The notes under the pieces were generated by a model. The model made no database searches and was not told where the DNA came from. It was given only the letters and a program-made list of their open reading frames with translations. From contig NZ_JQML01000001.1 of NCBI RefSeq assembly GCF_000744705.1, forward strand, positions 7,388,017-7,452,016: DNA of 64,000 nt, written 5' to 3'. This DNA comes from Streptacidiphilus albus JL83 (GTDB lineage Bacteria > Actinomycetota > Actinomycetes > Streptomycetales > Streptomycetaceae). Position numbers and translations under genes: made by a program. This document shows positions 7,979-17,020 of this stretch, piece after piece; the stretch's first letter is position 1; every line of letters begins with the position of its first letter.

Positions 7979-8944
7979 ATGAAGACCTTGGACCGCCATT
8001 CACCGCCCTCCGGTGCGCAGGCCGCCGTGCCGGGCACCCCTCCCCGCACCCGCGGTCGCGGCCCGCGGCAGGACCGGGCCGTCACCTGGCTGTTCCTGCT
8101 GCCGGCCCTGGTCTACATCGCGCTGTTCTTCGGCTATCCGATCGTGAAGAACGTGCTGATGGGGTCGCAGGACTACACCACGGCCACGTTCTTCACCGGC
8201 AGCTCGCCGTGGGTGGGCTGGGCGAACTACCGCACGTTCTTCACCGGCCCGCTGGCGGGCACGACCTTCCTGAACACCGCCGTGTTCACGGTGGGTTCCA
8301 TCGTGGGCCAGTTCAGCATCGGCCTGGCCGTGGCGCTGTTCTTCCGCCGCCGGTTCCCTTTGAGCGGGCTGATGCGCTCGCTGCTGCTGCTGCCGTGGCT
8401 GCTCCCGTTGATCGCGGGCACGGCGGTGTGGCGGTGGATCCTGGACCAGGACAGCGGGGTGCTCAACAGTGTGCTGATGCACCTGCATCTGGTGCACTCG
8501 TCGGTGCCGTGGCTGAGCAGCCCGAGTTTCGCTCTGTACTCGGTGATCATCGTGAACGTCTGGATCGGCATCCCCTTCAACGTCGCGCTGTTCTACAGCG
8601 GCCTGCAGGGCATCCCGGCGGAGCAGTACGAGGCCGCGGCGATCGACGGCGCTGTCGGTTGGAAGGCGTTCCGGCACATCACCTGGCCGGCCCTGCGCCC
8701 GGTGGTGACCGTCGTCCTGGTGCTGGGCGTGATCTACACGCTCAAGGTCGTCGACATCATCCTCGGGCTGACCGGCGGCGGTCCGGCCAACTCGACCCAG
8801 ACGCTGGCGACGACCGCGTACCAGGACTCGTTCGTGCAGTTCTCGTTCGGCCAGGGCGCCGCGGTGAGCAACGTCCTGATGGTCGTCTCGCTGCTGTTCG
8901 CCTGCCTGTACCTCCGCGTCAACCGGCGCGCCTCGGATGAATAG
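7979..8944 (+). CDS. Sugar ABC transporter permease (MalF-type)
   Basis: 321 residues from ATG 7979; a TTG at 7964 is also possible and the ribosome site is weak. Six membrane segments are visible, beginning with WLFLLPALVYIALFFGYPIV. The EAA loop that docks the ATPase is present (EQYEAAAIDGAVGWKAF, followed by ITWPALRP). It pairs with the MalG-type permease 9 bp downstream. No ATPase gene lies in the locus, so a shared MsiK-type ATPase encoded elsewhere is expected, as is usual for streptomycete CUT1 importers. Confidence 0.9.
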   Translation: MKTLDRHSPPSGAQAAVPGTPPRTRGRGPRQDRAVTWLFLLPALVYIALFFGYPIVKNVLMGSQDYTTATFFTGSSPWVGWANYRTFFTGPLAGTTFLNTAVFTVGSIVGQFSIGLAVALFFRRRFPLSGLMRSLLLLPWLLPLIAGTAVWRWILDQDSGVLNSVLMHLHLVHSSVPWLSSPSFALYSVIIVNVWIGIPFNVALFYSGLQGIPAEQYEAAAIDGAVGWKAFRHITWPALRPVVTVVLVLGVIYTLKVVDIILGLTGGGPANSTQTLATTAYQDSFVQFSFGQGAAVSNVLMVVSLLFACLYLRVNRRASDE

Positions 8945-8953
8945 GACGTTGTG

Positions 8954-9769
8954 ATGGGACTGACGAAGAGGCGCCAGGCTGCGTTCACGGTGATCGGCCT
9001 GTGCCTGCTGGCGGTCATGCTGTTCCCGGTCTACTGGATGCTCAACGCATCGCTGCAGTCCGGGAGTTCCGGAGCCGGTAGCACACTGCTGCCGCTGCAT
9101 CCGACGCTCGCCGCCTACCGGCTGGCGCTGAGCCAGCAGGGCGGCAACATCCTCACCAGCCTGGTCATCTCCTGCGGCACGGTGGTGCTGTCGTTGGTGA
9201 TCGCGGCACCGGCGGCCTACGTGCTGGCGAAGACCGCGATCCGGGGCCGCAGCGTCATCCTGTTCGCGCTGGTGGTCACCCAGATGATCCCGGGCATCGT
9301 GATCGCGAACTCGCTGTACCCGGTGTTCAACCAGGTCGGCCTGCTCGACACCCGGGTCGGTCTGGTACTGGCCGACACGTCGACCGCGCTGCCCTTCGCG
9401 ATCCTGATCATGCGGGCCTTCATGGCCTCGCTACCCGGGGAGATCATCGAGGCGGCCCGGGTGGACGGCGCCGGCTTCGTGCGGACATTCGTGTCGATCG
9501 TGCTCCCGATCAGCCGCAACGCGGTCATCACCGCCGCCCTGTTCAGCTTCCTGTTCAGCTGGAGCGACTTCCTGTTCGCGCTGACGCTGACGACCGGCAG
9601 CAGCCTGCGCCCGGTCACCCTCGGCATCTACGACTACCTCGGCGACAACGTCCAGGCATGGGGGCCGGTCATGGCCACCGGCGTGCTGTCCGCGCTGCCG
9701 GCCATCGTGCTGCTCGCTTTCGCGCAGCGGTTCATCGCGGTCGGACAGCTCGACGGCGCCGTCAAGTGA
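8954..9769 (+). CDS. Sugar ABC transporter permease (MalG-type)
   Basis: 271 residues. GTG 8951 and ATG 8954 are both possible; ATG has the better spacing from AGGAC. Six membrane segments are present, and the EAA motif (GEIIEAARVDGAGFVRTF, then VLPISR) marks the ATPase-binding loop. It forms the channel with the preceding permease. The last codons overlap the next gene: GTG of rhaM starts inside the TGA stop, so the two are translationally coupled. Confidence 0.92.
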   Translation: MGLTKRRQAAFTVIGLCLLAVMLFPVYWMLNASLQSGSSGAGSTLLPLHPTLAAYRLALSQQGGNILTSLVISCGTVVLSLVIAAPAAYVLAKTAIRGRSVILFALVVTQMIPGIVIANSLYPVFNQVGLLDTRVGLVLADTSTALPFAILIMRAFMASLPGEIIEAARVDGAGFVRTFVSIVLPISRNAVITAALFSFLFSWSDFLFALTLTTGSSLRPVTLGIYDYLGDNVQAWGPVMATGVLSALPAIVLLAFAQRFIAVGQLDGAVK

Positions 9770-10122
9770 ACCGCTACTGCTTCCTGGCGCGGGTCAGACC
9801 CGAACTGCTCGACGAGTACCGGGCGTGGCACCGGCAGGTGTGGCCGGAGATGCTCGCCGCGCTGGCCGCCAGCGGCTGGCACAACTACTCGCTCTTCGCC
9901 AACGCCGACGGGCTGCTGGTCGGCTACGTCGAAGCCCACGACCTGGCCGCCGCCCAGGCGGCCATGGCCGGAACCGAGGTGAACGCCCGCTGGCAGGCCG
10001 AGATGGGCCGCTACTTCGAGGGACTCGACGGACGCCGCCCCGACGAAGGCTTCCACCTGCTGGACGAGATCTTCAACCTCGACACACAACTACTGGCACT
10101 TGAAGAAAGAAGGGGTCCATGA
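9766..10122 (+). CDS. rhaM: L-rhamnose mutarotase
   Basis: 118 residues from GTG 9766, overlapping the permease stop by 4 bp (GTGA). The protein starts NRYCFLARVRPELLDEYRAW and contains HRQVWPEMLAALAASGW and HNYSLF, which are the RhaM signatures, including the His and Tyr residues of the active site. It speeds alpha/beta interconversion of L-rhamnopyranose before isomerisation. Its place inside the transporter operon is the best evidence that the transporter carries rhamnose or releases it. Confidence 0.9.
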   Translation: MNRYCFLARVRPELLDEYRAWHRQVWPEMLAALAASGWHNYSLFANADGLLVGYVEAHDLAAAQAAMAGTEVNARWQAEMGRYFEGLDGRRPDEGFHLLDEIFNLDTQLLALEERRGP

Positions 10123-12857
10123 GAACAACGACGTTCGTCAAGCGGGCAGCCGCGGGGCTCACCGCGTTCCTCGCGGCGGCCGCCGTCTCGCTGGTGGCGG
10201 CCGCTCCCGCCCAGGCGGAGGGAACCACCTACTACGTCAACAACGCGACGGGCTCCGGCTGCAGTGACTCCGGGCCGGGGACCATCACGGTTCCCTGGTG
10301 CACCTTCACCCCGGCGAACGCCCTCACCTTCGGGCCGGGCGACGAGCTGCTCCTGGCGAGCGGTGACACCTGGGACCAGCAGCTCACCCTGCACGGTGCG
10401 GGATCCGCCGCGGACCACGCGGTGCTCTCCTCCTACGGAACTGGCGCCCGGCCGAAGATCCTGCGCGACGGCAGCGCCTCGGAGATGGCGATCGACGCCG
10501 AGGACCCCTCCTACTTCGACTACAGCAATCTCGAACTGGGCGACGCGGGCATCGGCCTGCGGGTCTACCTGACGACGCTCGGGCACGCCGGACTGAACTT
10601 CAGCAACATCTCCGTCCACGACAACACCGGGTGGGCCTTCTCCAAAGCCAATTCCCAGTGCCTGTCGACGAACCGCATGTTCGTTCCCACCGGCATCGGC
10701 ATCACCGGTGACCTTCCCGCGTTCTCCTCCAGCGACTACGCGCTGGACGGCGTCAACTTCACTGACATCACCGGCACGAGGAACGTCGACTCGGTCTCCC
10801 TGGAGATGTGCAACGGCATCGCCTCCACCGCCAACGGGCTCAGCTGGACGTACAACGGCACCGCCCTGACGTCCGACGGCCAGGACGACTTCACGCTCAT
10901 CCGCAACGTGGTCATGCGGGGACTGAACCTCTCCGGCGACGACGGCCCCGGCTCGGGCTCGTGCCCCGACTCACTGCGGATCAACGACAGCGAGAACGTG
11001 CTGATCATCGATTCCTCCCTGAACAACGAAGCCTCCTGCGCCACCTCCACCGGCACCGCCGCCGTCATCCTGCAGCGCACCCACAACGTGCGCTTCGTCA
11101 ACGACACGCTGACCAACACCCCGGCCACGGGCAGCACCGACCAGACCGCCATCGACTTCGAGAAGCACAACACCGACGACCAGATCGACCACGACTACAT
11201 CGCGGGGAACGCCGGGCCCGGGATCGAGCTGCTGGCGATCCACGGCGCGGACGACCAGGACAACGGCCAGGTGATCCAGTCCAACCTCTTCGCGGACAAC
11301 GGGACTGCGACCGCCAACTACACCGGCTCGGTGGACATCAACGGCAGCGGCTTCACGCAGACCGCCACGGTGCAGGGGAACCTCTTCGACGAGCCCAGCG
11401 GCGGCCTGCTCGCGACCGGCGGCAGCGCCTCCGGCTCGGGGGTCACCGCCACCCAGAACCAGGACGTGAACAGCGAGACCAACGCGGCGGCCTCGTTCTC
11501 CTCCACCCAGGGATCGGGCAACTGGTCCTACGAGTACAGTGCGGACAGCGGCTCCACCTGGTCGCCGCTCAGCTGGGACGCCACCCTGGACCAGTGGGAC
11601 ACCGGGGCCGCCTCCCCGGCCGTCTCCCAGTTCGACCAGTTGCCCGCGGCCTGCGCCACCTGCCTCGTGGCCCGCACCTGGACGGCGCCGGCCACCGGGA
11701 CCGTCTCGATCCGGGCGGACGCCCTGGCCGTGCAGGCCGGTGGGGACGGCACCACCGTTGGCGTGCAGCTGAACCAGAACCCGCTGGTAGCGGCGTCCAC
11801 CGTGACGACCTCGGCGGAGTCCCCGGTCTCCCTGGACGCCGTGAGCGTCGCGGCCGGCGACAAGATCCGGTTCGAGGTGGGTGCAGGCGCCGCGGCGAAC
11901 AACACTGATGACCTGACGAGCTTCGACCCCTCGATCGCCTACACTCAGGCGAGCGCCCTGGGCGACACCTCGTTCGAGCTGCCGACGCTGCACCACTCCA
12001 GCTACAGCTACTCCGCCACCGGCTCACCGTGGACCTTCGGCAACCAGACCGGGATCAGCTCCGCCGGCAGCGCCTTCGGCAACATGGCTCCTGACGGCAC
12101 GCAGGTCGCCTTCGTCCAGGGCGCGGTCGCCGGCTCCTGCATGACGCAGAGCGTGTCCGGCCTCACCGTCGGAAGCAGCTACTCATTCACTGTGAGTGCG
12201 GCGCAGAGATCCGGTACCGAGGGCGGCCAGTCGATCGCGGCCACCCTGGGGGGCGCTTCCCTCGGTAGCATCACCCCGTCGTCGACGACCTTCGCCGACG
12301 TGGCCACCGGGTCCGCGACCGCGACGGCCAGCACCGAGACACTGTCATTCTGCGGAACCGTGCTGGGCGACCACACCGCGTTCATCGACAATGTCCGTCA
12401 GAACACCCCGATCATCGCCGACCCGGGGTTCGAGTCGCCGTCGCTGACCACCTACTCGTACGGGCCGGTCATCAGTGGATCGGCCTGGACATTCGGTGGC
12501 AACGCGGGCATCGAGCACAACGGCAGTGCGTTCGGGGCCGCGAACGCTCCGCAAGGCACGCAAGCGGCATTCCTGCAGAACACCGGAGGATGCATCCAAC
12601 GCGCGGTGAGCGGATGGACCGCCGGCGCCCACAGCGTCACGATGCAGGTCGCTGCCAGGGCAGGCAGCCTCGGCGGCCAGACCCTGCAGGTGTTCCTCGA
12701 CTCCGTATCCCTCGGCACCGTGACCCCCTCATCCACGAGCTGGACGTCATACACCTCGGGCACCGCCTCGCTCACCGCCGGAACGCATCTGATAAAGATC
12801 TGCGGCACCGTTTCCGGCGATCACACAGCCTTCGTCGACACAGTTCAGCCCAACTGA
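10119..12857 (+). CDS. Secreted right-handed beta-helix protein with two C-terminal jelly-roll-like repeats
   Basis: 912 residues. ATG 10119 overlaps the rhaM stop (ATGA), with GAAAGAAAGG upstream. The Sec signal ends near APAQAEG. Residues 35-450 form a parallel beta-helix of the pectate-lyase type (INDSENVLIIDSSLNNEA, DQIDHDYIAGNAGPGIELLA). Two related modules of about 140 residues end the protein. Each runs from a FE(L/S)P start through WTFG and NGSAFG-like motifs to a CGTVxGDHTAF(I/V)D end, so they are a tandem duplication, probably carbohydrate-binding. The locus suggests a pectin or rhamnogalacturonan target; the catalytic chemistry cannot be read from the sequence. Confidence 0.8.
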   Translation: MRTTTFVKRAAAGLTAFLAAAAVSLVAAAPAQAEGTTYYVNNATGSGCSDSGPGTITVPWCTFTPANALTFGPGDELLLASGDTWDQQLTLHGAGSAADHAVLSSYGTGARPKILRDGSASEMAIDAEDPSYFDYSNLELGDAGIGLRVYLTTLGHAGLNFSNISVHDNTGWAFSKANSQCLSTNRMFVPTGIGITGDLPAFSSSDYALDGVNFTDITGTRNVDSVSLEMCNGIASTANGLSWTYNGTALTSDGQDDFTLIRNVVMRGLNLSGDDGPGSGSCPDSLRINDSENVLIIDSSLNNEASCATSTGTAAVILQRTHNVRFVNDTLTNTPATGSTDQTAIDFEKHNTDDQIDHDYIAGNAGPGIELLAIHGADDQDNGQVIQSNLFADNGTATANYTGSVDINGSGFTQTATVQGNLFDEPSGGLLATGGSASGSGVTATQNQDVNSETNAAASFSSTQGSGNWSYEYSADSGSTWSPLSWDATLDQWDTGAASPAVSQFDQLPAACATCLVARTWTAPATGTVSIRADALAVQAGGDGTTVGVQLNQNPLVAASTVTTSAESPVSLDAVSVAAGDKIRFEVGAGAAANNTDDLTSFDPSIAYTQASALGDTSFELPTLHHSSYSYSATGSPWTFGNQTGISSAGSAFGNMAPDGTQVAFVQGAVAGSCMTQSVSGLTVGSSYSFTVSAAQRSGTEGGQSIAATLGGASLGSITPSSTTFADVATGSATATASTETLSFCGTVLGDHTAFIDNVRQNTPIIADPGFESPSLTTYSYGPVISGSAWTFGGNAGIEHNGSAFGAANAPQGTQAAFLQNTGGCIQRAVSGWTAGAHSVTMQVAARAGSLGGQTLQVFLDSVSLGTVTPSSTSWTSYTSGTASLTAGTHLIKICGTVSGDHTAFVDTVQPN

Positions 12858-12877
12858 CCGACGGCGGACGGATGATC

Positions 12878-12924
12878 GGGGTCGAGGCGATCGCGCCCGC
12901 GGCGGGCGCGCTCGCCTCGATCCC
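12878..12924. terminator. Long GC-rich hairpin after the beta-helix gene
   Basis: The arms CGAGGCGATCGCGCCCGC and GCGGGCGCGCTCGCCTCG pair with a single mismatch and extend outward through GGG/CCC. The hairpin begins 21 bp after the stop codon, as expected for a terminator, although no T-run follows (usual in actinomycetes). The rest of the gap to 13096 shows no gene. Confidence 0.55.
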
Positions 12925-13096
12925 ACCACCGGCGCGAGCAGTACCAGCGCGACGGTCCACATGTACAAGAACAGCGGCACAGCCCGGGCGTTGGACGACG
13001 ACGTCACGCCGCGGGCGACCAGTTGACCGATCGTTGGCCCTGCCGACCCCGTCCGCAGGGCCAACGATCCGTCAGTCTGCCTATCGAAGGAAAACG

Positions 13097-14374
13097 ATGA
13101 TCGACCGCTACGCCTCGCTTCTGAACGACCACATAGTCGCCAGCAGCGAGCAGATGACCCGCGAACCCGAGGGCATCCTCAAGCATCCGTACCTGGTCCC
13201 CAGCAGCCCCGACTCGCCCTACTACAGCGATCATCTCTGGGACTGGGACTCCTGGTGGGTCAGCGGTTTCCTGGGGCAGGTCGAGGCGCAGAGCGGTGAG
13301 CCGGGGCGGTTCGCGCGGTACGAGGAGGGATGCATCCTCAACTTCCTCGACCACACGACCGCCGACGGGGTCATGCCGATCCAGATCACCCCCGAGGGGC
13401 CTCTGCGGCACGGCGACTTCGCGGACGGCGACGACGATGCGTATGCGCGCCACCAGAACACCCACAAGCCGGTGATCGCGCAGCACGCGGCCATCCTGGC
13501 GCGGCGGCGCGGGGACGCCGAATGGCTCCGGCCCCACCTGCCCAAGCTGGAGGCGTTCCTCACCGGTTACCTGACCCGCCACCTTCACCAGGGGACCGGG
13601 CTCGCCTACTGGCAGACGGACTTCGCGATCGGTGTCGACAACGACCCGTCGGTGTACTACCGGCCGGCGAAGAGCACGGCCGCGATCTACCTCAACAGCC
13701 TGCTCTACCGCGAACTGCTGGCGTACGGGTACCTGTTGGAGGAACTGGGCGAGTTGGCGGACTCGGTTCGCTGGCGGCGTCGGGCAGAGGATCTCGCGGA
13801 CGCGGTCAACCGGCACTGCTGGGACGAGCGCGACGGCACCTTCTACAGCGCCGACCTCGCGCTGGGCCCGATCGACGGCGACGACTGGCTGCACAGCGGG
13901 GCTCCGCGGGCCTGGTCGTCGTTGCTGCTGCGGGTCGACAGCTGGTCGAGTTTCCTGCCGATGTGGGCCGGGCTCGCGTCGCAGGAGCAGGCGGAGCGGA
14001 TGGTCGAGCGGCTGCGCGATCGGCGCACCTTCGCCGCGAACTACGGGGTCCGCACCCTGTCCAGGCTGGAGAAGATGTACGACCTGCGGGCCTCGAACAA
14101 CCCCTCCAACTGGCTCGGCCCGATCTGGGGGATCAGCAACTACATGGTCTTCCGCGGCCTGCTCAGGTACGGCTTCGTGGACGACGCCCGGGAGCTGGCG
14201 GAGAAGACGGTCCTGCTGTTCGGGCGCGACCTGGAGGCCAACGGCTGCCTCCACGAGTTCTACCACCCGGACAACGGGGAGCCGATCATGACCAGGAACT
14301 TCCAGAACTGGAACTTCCTGGTCCTCAACATGATCGCCTTCCTGGACGGCCGAGGCATGGTGGCCGAGTTCTGA
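13097..14374 (+). CDS. MGH1/GH63-like (alpha/alpha)6 glycoside hydrolase
   Basis: 425 residues from ATG 13097 (GAAGG upstream); the longer open frame to 12590 overlaps the terminator and is not coding. Motifs of the trehalase/GH63/mannosylglycerate-hydrolase superfamily are clear: DHLWDWDSWWVSGFL, NTHKPVIAQHA, DNDPSVYYRPAKST, NWLGPIWGISNYMV and NFQNWNFLVLNM. There is no signal peptide, so it acts in the cytoplasm on an imported oligosaccharide. The substrate is not predictable; a rhamnose-containing product of the secreted enzymes is a reasonable guess. Confidence 0.8.
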   Translation: MIDRYASLLNDHIVASSEQMTREPEGILKHPYLVPSSPDSPYYSDHLWDWDSWWVSGFLGQVEAQSGEPGRFARYEEGCILNFLDHTTADGVMPIQITPEGPLRHGDFADGDDDAYARHQNTHKPVIAQHAAILARRRGDAEWLRPHLPKLEAFLTGYLTRHLHQGTGLAYWQTDFAIGVDNDPSVYYRPAKSTAAIYLNSLLYRELLAYGYLLEELGELADSVRWRRRAEDLADAVNRHCWDERDGTFYSADLALGPIDGDDWLHSGAPRAWSSLLLRVDSWSSFLPMWAGLASQEQAERMVERLRDRRTFAANYGVRTLSRLEKMYDLRASNNPSNWLGPIWGISNYMVFRGLLRYGFVDDARELAEKTVLLFGRDLEANGCLHEFYHPDNGEPIMTRNFQNWNFLVLNMIAFLDGRGMVAEF

Positions 14375-14405
14375 GGCCCGGAGCCGGTCAAGCCCGCTCG
14401 GGCGG

Positions 14406-15467
14406 TCAGGTGGCCGAACGGGTCGTGGGGCGGAGTCGGGGCGGGCCGGTACCGGGGGTCAAGGTGGAGGCCCGGACCACGAGTTCGGGCTGGTAGACAA
14501 CCTGCCGGTGCTGGTGCTGTCCCTCCTCGGCGAAGGACTCCGCGATCAGCAGCTCGGCCGAGGTGAGGCCGATCTGGAAGGCGGGCTGGCGCACCGAGGT
14601 GATCGGTACGGCGGCGGCGCCGGCGAATTCGATGTCGTCGTAGCCGATGAGGGCCACGTCCTCCGGGATTCGGATTCCGGCCGCGAACAGGGACTGAAGC
14701 ATGCCGATTGCCAGCAGGTCGTTGGCGCAGAACACGGCCGTCGGCCGCGGGGAGAGCCCGAGCAGTCGTTGCCCGGCGTCGCGGCCTGCGGCGATGTCCG
14801 GTCGGCCGGTCTCGATCACGGTCAGGGCCTCCGGGGGCAGGCCGGCTTCGGCGAGCGCCTGTCGTGCCCCGCTGAGCCGGCTGCGTACCTGGTGCAGCGC
14901 CTTCGGTCCGCCGACGAACACCAGCTCGGTGTGTCCGGTCTCGATGAGGTGGCGTGCGGCCAGGGCACCGCCCAGTACGTCGTCCACGGACACCGAGCAG
15001 GCGTTCTCGGCCCCGGCGCCGCGGTCCACCAGGACGACCGGAATGCCGCTGCGCCGCAGCATGCCGACGTCGGATTCGGCGCCGCCGACCGGGGACAGCA
15101 GCACCCCGAGTACCTGCTGCTGGGCGAAGTGCGACAGGTACGCGGCCTCCTCCGCCGCATCCTGGCCGCTGTTGCACATCATGACGATCAACCCGGCCTC
15201 GCGCGCCGCTTTCTCCGCGCCGCGGGCGACATCCACGAAGAAGGGGTTGCCCATGTCCAGGACGAGAAGCGCCATCACCCGGCTGCGCCCGGCCCGAAGC
15301 TGCCGGGCCGATTCGCTGCGGACGTAGCCCAGTCGCGCGATGACGGCCTGGATCCGCGCGCGGGTGTCGGCCGAGACCAGATCCGGGTGGTTGATCACGT
15401 TGGAGACGGTGCCGACGGACACCCCTGCCTGCCGGGCGACCTCCTTGATGCCCACCGTGCGTCCCAC
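14406..15467 (-). CDS. LacI-family regulator of the rhamnose catabolic operon
   Basis: 353 residues from GTG 15467, preceded by GAGAGGAAACGAC. An ATG at 15602 would add 45 unrelated residues before the HTH. The HTH is VGIKEVARQAGVSVGTVSNV; the effector domain contains LLVLDMGNPFFVDVARGAEK and VFCANDLLAIGMLQSLFAAG. It is divergent from rhaI across a 297-bp gap that holds a good promoter and an inverted repeat. It is therefore the likely repressor of rhaI-rhaD-rhaB-lutABC. It converges on the GH63-like gene. Confidence 0.88.
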   Translation of the reverse strand: MGRTVGIKEVARQAGVSVGTVSNVINHPDLVSADTRARIQAVIARLGYVRSESARQLRAGRSRVMALLVLDMGNPFFVDVARGAEKAAREAGLIVMMCNSGQDAAEEAAYLSHFAQQQVLGVLLSPVGGAESDVGMLRRSGIPVVLVDRGAGAENACSVSVDDVLGGALAARHLIETGHTELVFVGGPKALHQVRSRLSGARQALAEAGLPPEALTVIETGRPDIAAGRDAGQRLLGLSPRPTAVFCANDLLAIGMLQSLFAAGIRIPEDVALIGYDDIEFAGAAAVPITSVRQPAFQIGLTSAELLIAESFAEEGQHQHRQVVYQPELVVRASTLTPGTGPPRLRPTTRSAT

Positions 15468-15664
15468 GTCGTTTCCTCTCAGGCAAGGAGGGGCGCTCAG
15501 CCGAGCTGGATGACCTCCGGATACTCGAGGAAGTCTGCCATGCCGAGCAGTCGACGCGAGCCGGGGCTCAGGGCGCCAATCGTGGGTGAATCGTTTTTCC
15601 ATGGAGCACGGAGGTCTTCCCGACCCTCGGTCGACGGGGCATCGGATGGAAGGTTGGCAACCAC

Positions 15665-15693
15665 TTGACGGGTCGCAGTCCTCGACTTAGTGT
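15665..15693 (+). promoter_or_regulatory. Promoter of the rha-lut operon
   Basis: TTGACG (15665-15670) and TAGTGT (15688-15693) are separated by 17 bp, a good match to vegetative -35/-10 elements. Transcription would start near 15700, directly before the operator candidate. Confidence 0.55.
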
Positions 15694-15708
15694 CGCAGTG
15701 CCCGTGAT

Positions 15709-15725
15709 TGAATCGTTCCAATTCA
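15709..15725. promoter_or_regulatory. Candidate operator in the rhaI leader
   Basis: TGAAT-CGTTCCA-ATTCA is an inverted repeat located just downstream of the predicted start point. The half-site with its flank, TGAATCGTT, recurs at 15587-15595 on the lacI side of the same gap. Two copies of one half-site in a lacI/target intergenic region suggest binding by the divergent LacI protein. Confidence 0.5.
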
Positions 15726-15764
15726 GCCGCACCCGGATGGTGCCCCAGATGCGAGGACTCTGCC

Positions 15765-16931
15765 ATGACTGACCTGCCTGCGGTGAAGGCCGGGCTGAAG
15801 GCCCAGGAGATCGAGACCCCCTCCTGGGGCTACGGGAACTCGGGTACGCGCTTCAAGGTGTTCGCCCAGCAGGGCGTGCCGCGCAATCCGTTCGAGAAGC
15901 TGGACGACGCGGCACAGGTGCACGCGGCAACGGGTGTCGCGCCGCGGGTGTCGCTGCACATCCCGTGGGACAAGGTCGAGGACTACGCCGCCCTCGCACA
16001 GCACGCCAAGGAGCGGGGCCTGGTACTCGGGGCGATCAACTCCAACACCTTCCAGGACGACGACTACAAGCTCGGCTCCGTCGCCCACCCGGACCCGAAG
16101 ATCCGCCGCAAGGCCCTGGACCACCTGCTGGAGTGCGTCGACATCATGGACGCCACCGGCTCGCGTGATCTGAAGCTGTGGTTCGCCGACGGCACCAACT
16201 ACCCGGGCCAGGACGACATCACCGCCCGCCAGGACCGGCTGTCCGAGGCGCTCGCCGAGGTCTACGCACGGCTCGGCGACGAGCAGCGGCTGATCCTGGA
16301 GTACAAGCTGTTCGAGCCCGCCTTCTACACCACCGACGTCCCGGACTGGGGCACCTCCTATGCCCACTGCCTCAAGCTCGGCCCGAAGGCGAAGGTCGTG
16401 GTCGACACCGGCCACCACGCACCCGGCACCAACATCGAGTTCATCGTCGCGTTCCTGCTGCGCGAGCAGAAGCTGGGCGCGTTCGATTTCAACTCCCGCT
16501 TCTACGCCGACGACGACCTGATGGTCGGCTCCGCCGACCCGTTCCAGCTGTTCCGGATCCTGCACGAGGTCGCCAAGAACGGCGGCTTCGATCCGGACAA
16601 CGGGGTCGTGTTCATGCTCGACCAGTGCCACAACATCGAGGCAAAGATCCCTGCCGTGATCCGCTCGGTGATGAACGTCCAGGAGGCCACCGCCAAGGCG
16701 CTGCTCGTCGACCTGGACGCACTGTCCTCCGCCCAGCAGTCCGGCGACGTGCTGGGCGCCAACGCCGTGCTGATGGACGCCTACAACACCGATGTCCGGC
16801 CGCTGCTGCGCGAGGTCCGTGAGGAGCAGGGCTTGGACCCGGACCCGCTCGCCGCCTACTGGGCCTCCGGCTGGCAGGAACGCATTGCCACCGAGCGAGT
16901 CGGTGGCACCCAGGCGGGCTGGGGCGCGTAG
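15765..16931 (+). CDS. rhaI: L-rhamnose isomerase
   Basis: 388 residues from ATG 15765 (GCGAGGA upstream). The protein is a TIM-barrel sugar isomerase of the actinobacterial/Pseudomonas RhaI type: WGYGNSGTRFKVFAQQGVPR at the N-terminus, then LILEYKLFEPAFY, VVDTGHHAPGTNIE and GAFDFNSRFYADDDLMVG. These supply the Glu, Asp and His metal ligands. It converts L-rhamnose to L-rhamnulose in the cytoplasm. It is first in a seven-gene head-to-tail series (rhaI-rhaD-rhaB-lutA-lutB-lutC preceded by the promoter at 15665). Confidence 0.92.
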   Translation: MTDLPAVKAGLKAQEIETPSWGYGNSGTRFKVFAQQGVPRNPFEKLDDAAQVHAATGVAPRVSLHIPWDKVEDYAALAQHAKERGLVLGAINSNTFQDDDYKLGSVAHPDPKIRRKALDHLLECVDIMDATGSRDLKLWFADGTNYPGQDDITARQDRLSEALAEVYARLGDEQRLILEYKLFEPAFYTTDVPDWGTSYAHCLKLGPKAKVVVDTGHHAPGTNIEFIVAFLLREQKLGAFDFNSRFYADDDLMVGSADPFQLFRILHEVAKNGGFDPDNGVVFMLDQCHNIEAKIPAVIRSVMNVQEATAKALLVDLDALSSAQQSGDVLGANAVLMDAYNTDVRPLLREVREEQGLDPDPLAAYWASGWQERIATERVGGTQAGWGA

Positions 16932-17020
16932 CTCCCAGCCCACTGACCGCGGGTCGCGCCGCTTGAGGGTGCGGTGCGACCCGCACCACCTTGTCTCCGG
17001 ACCCTGAAGGAAACGCTCCC

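Noticed and set aside
12747-13064. Minus-strand frame with a hydrophobic stretch (FLYMWTVALVLLAPVVG)
   Set aside because: One membrane-like segment only; it overlaps the terminator hairpin and the end of the beta-helix gene, with no start site.
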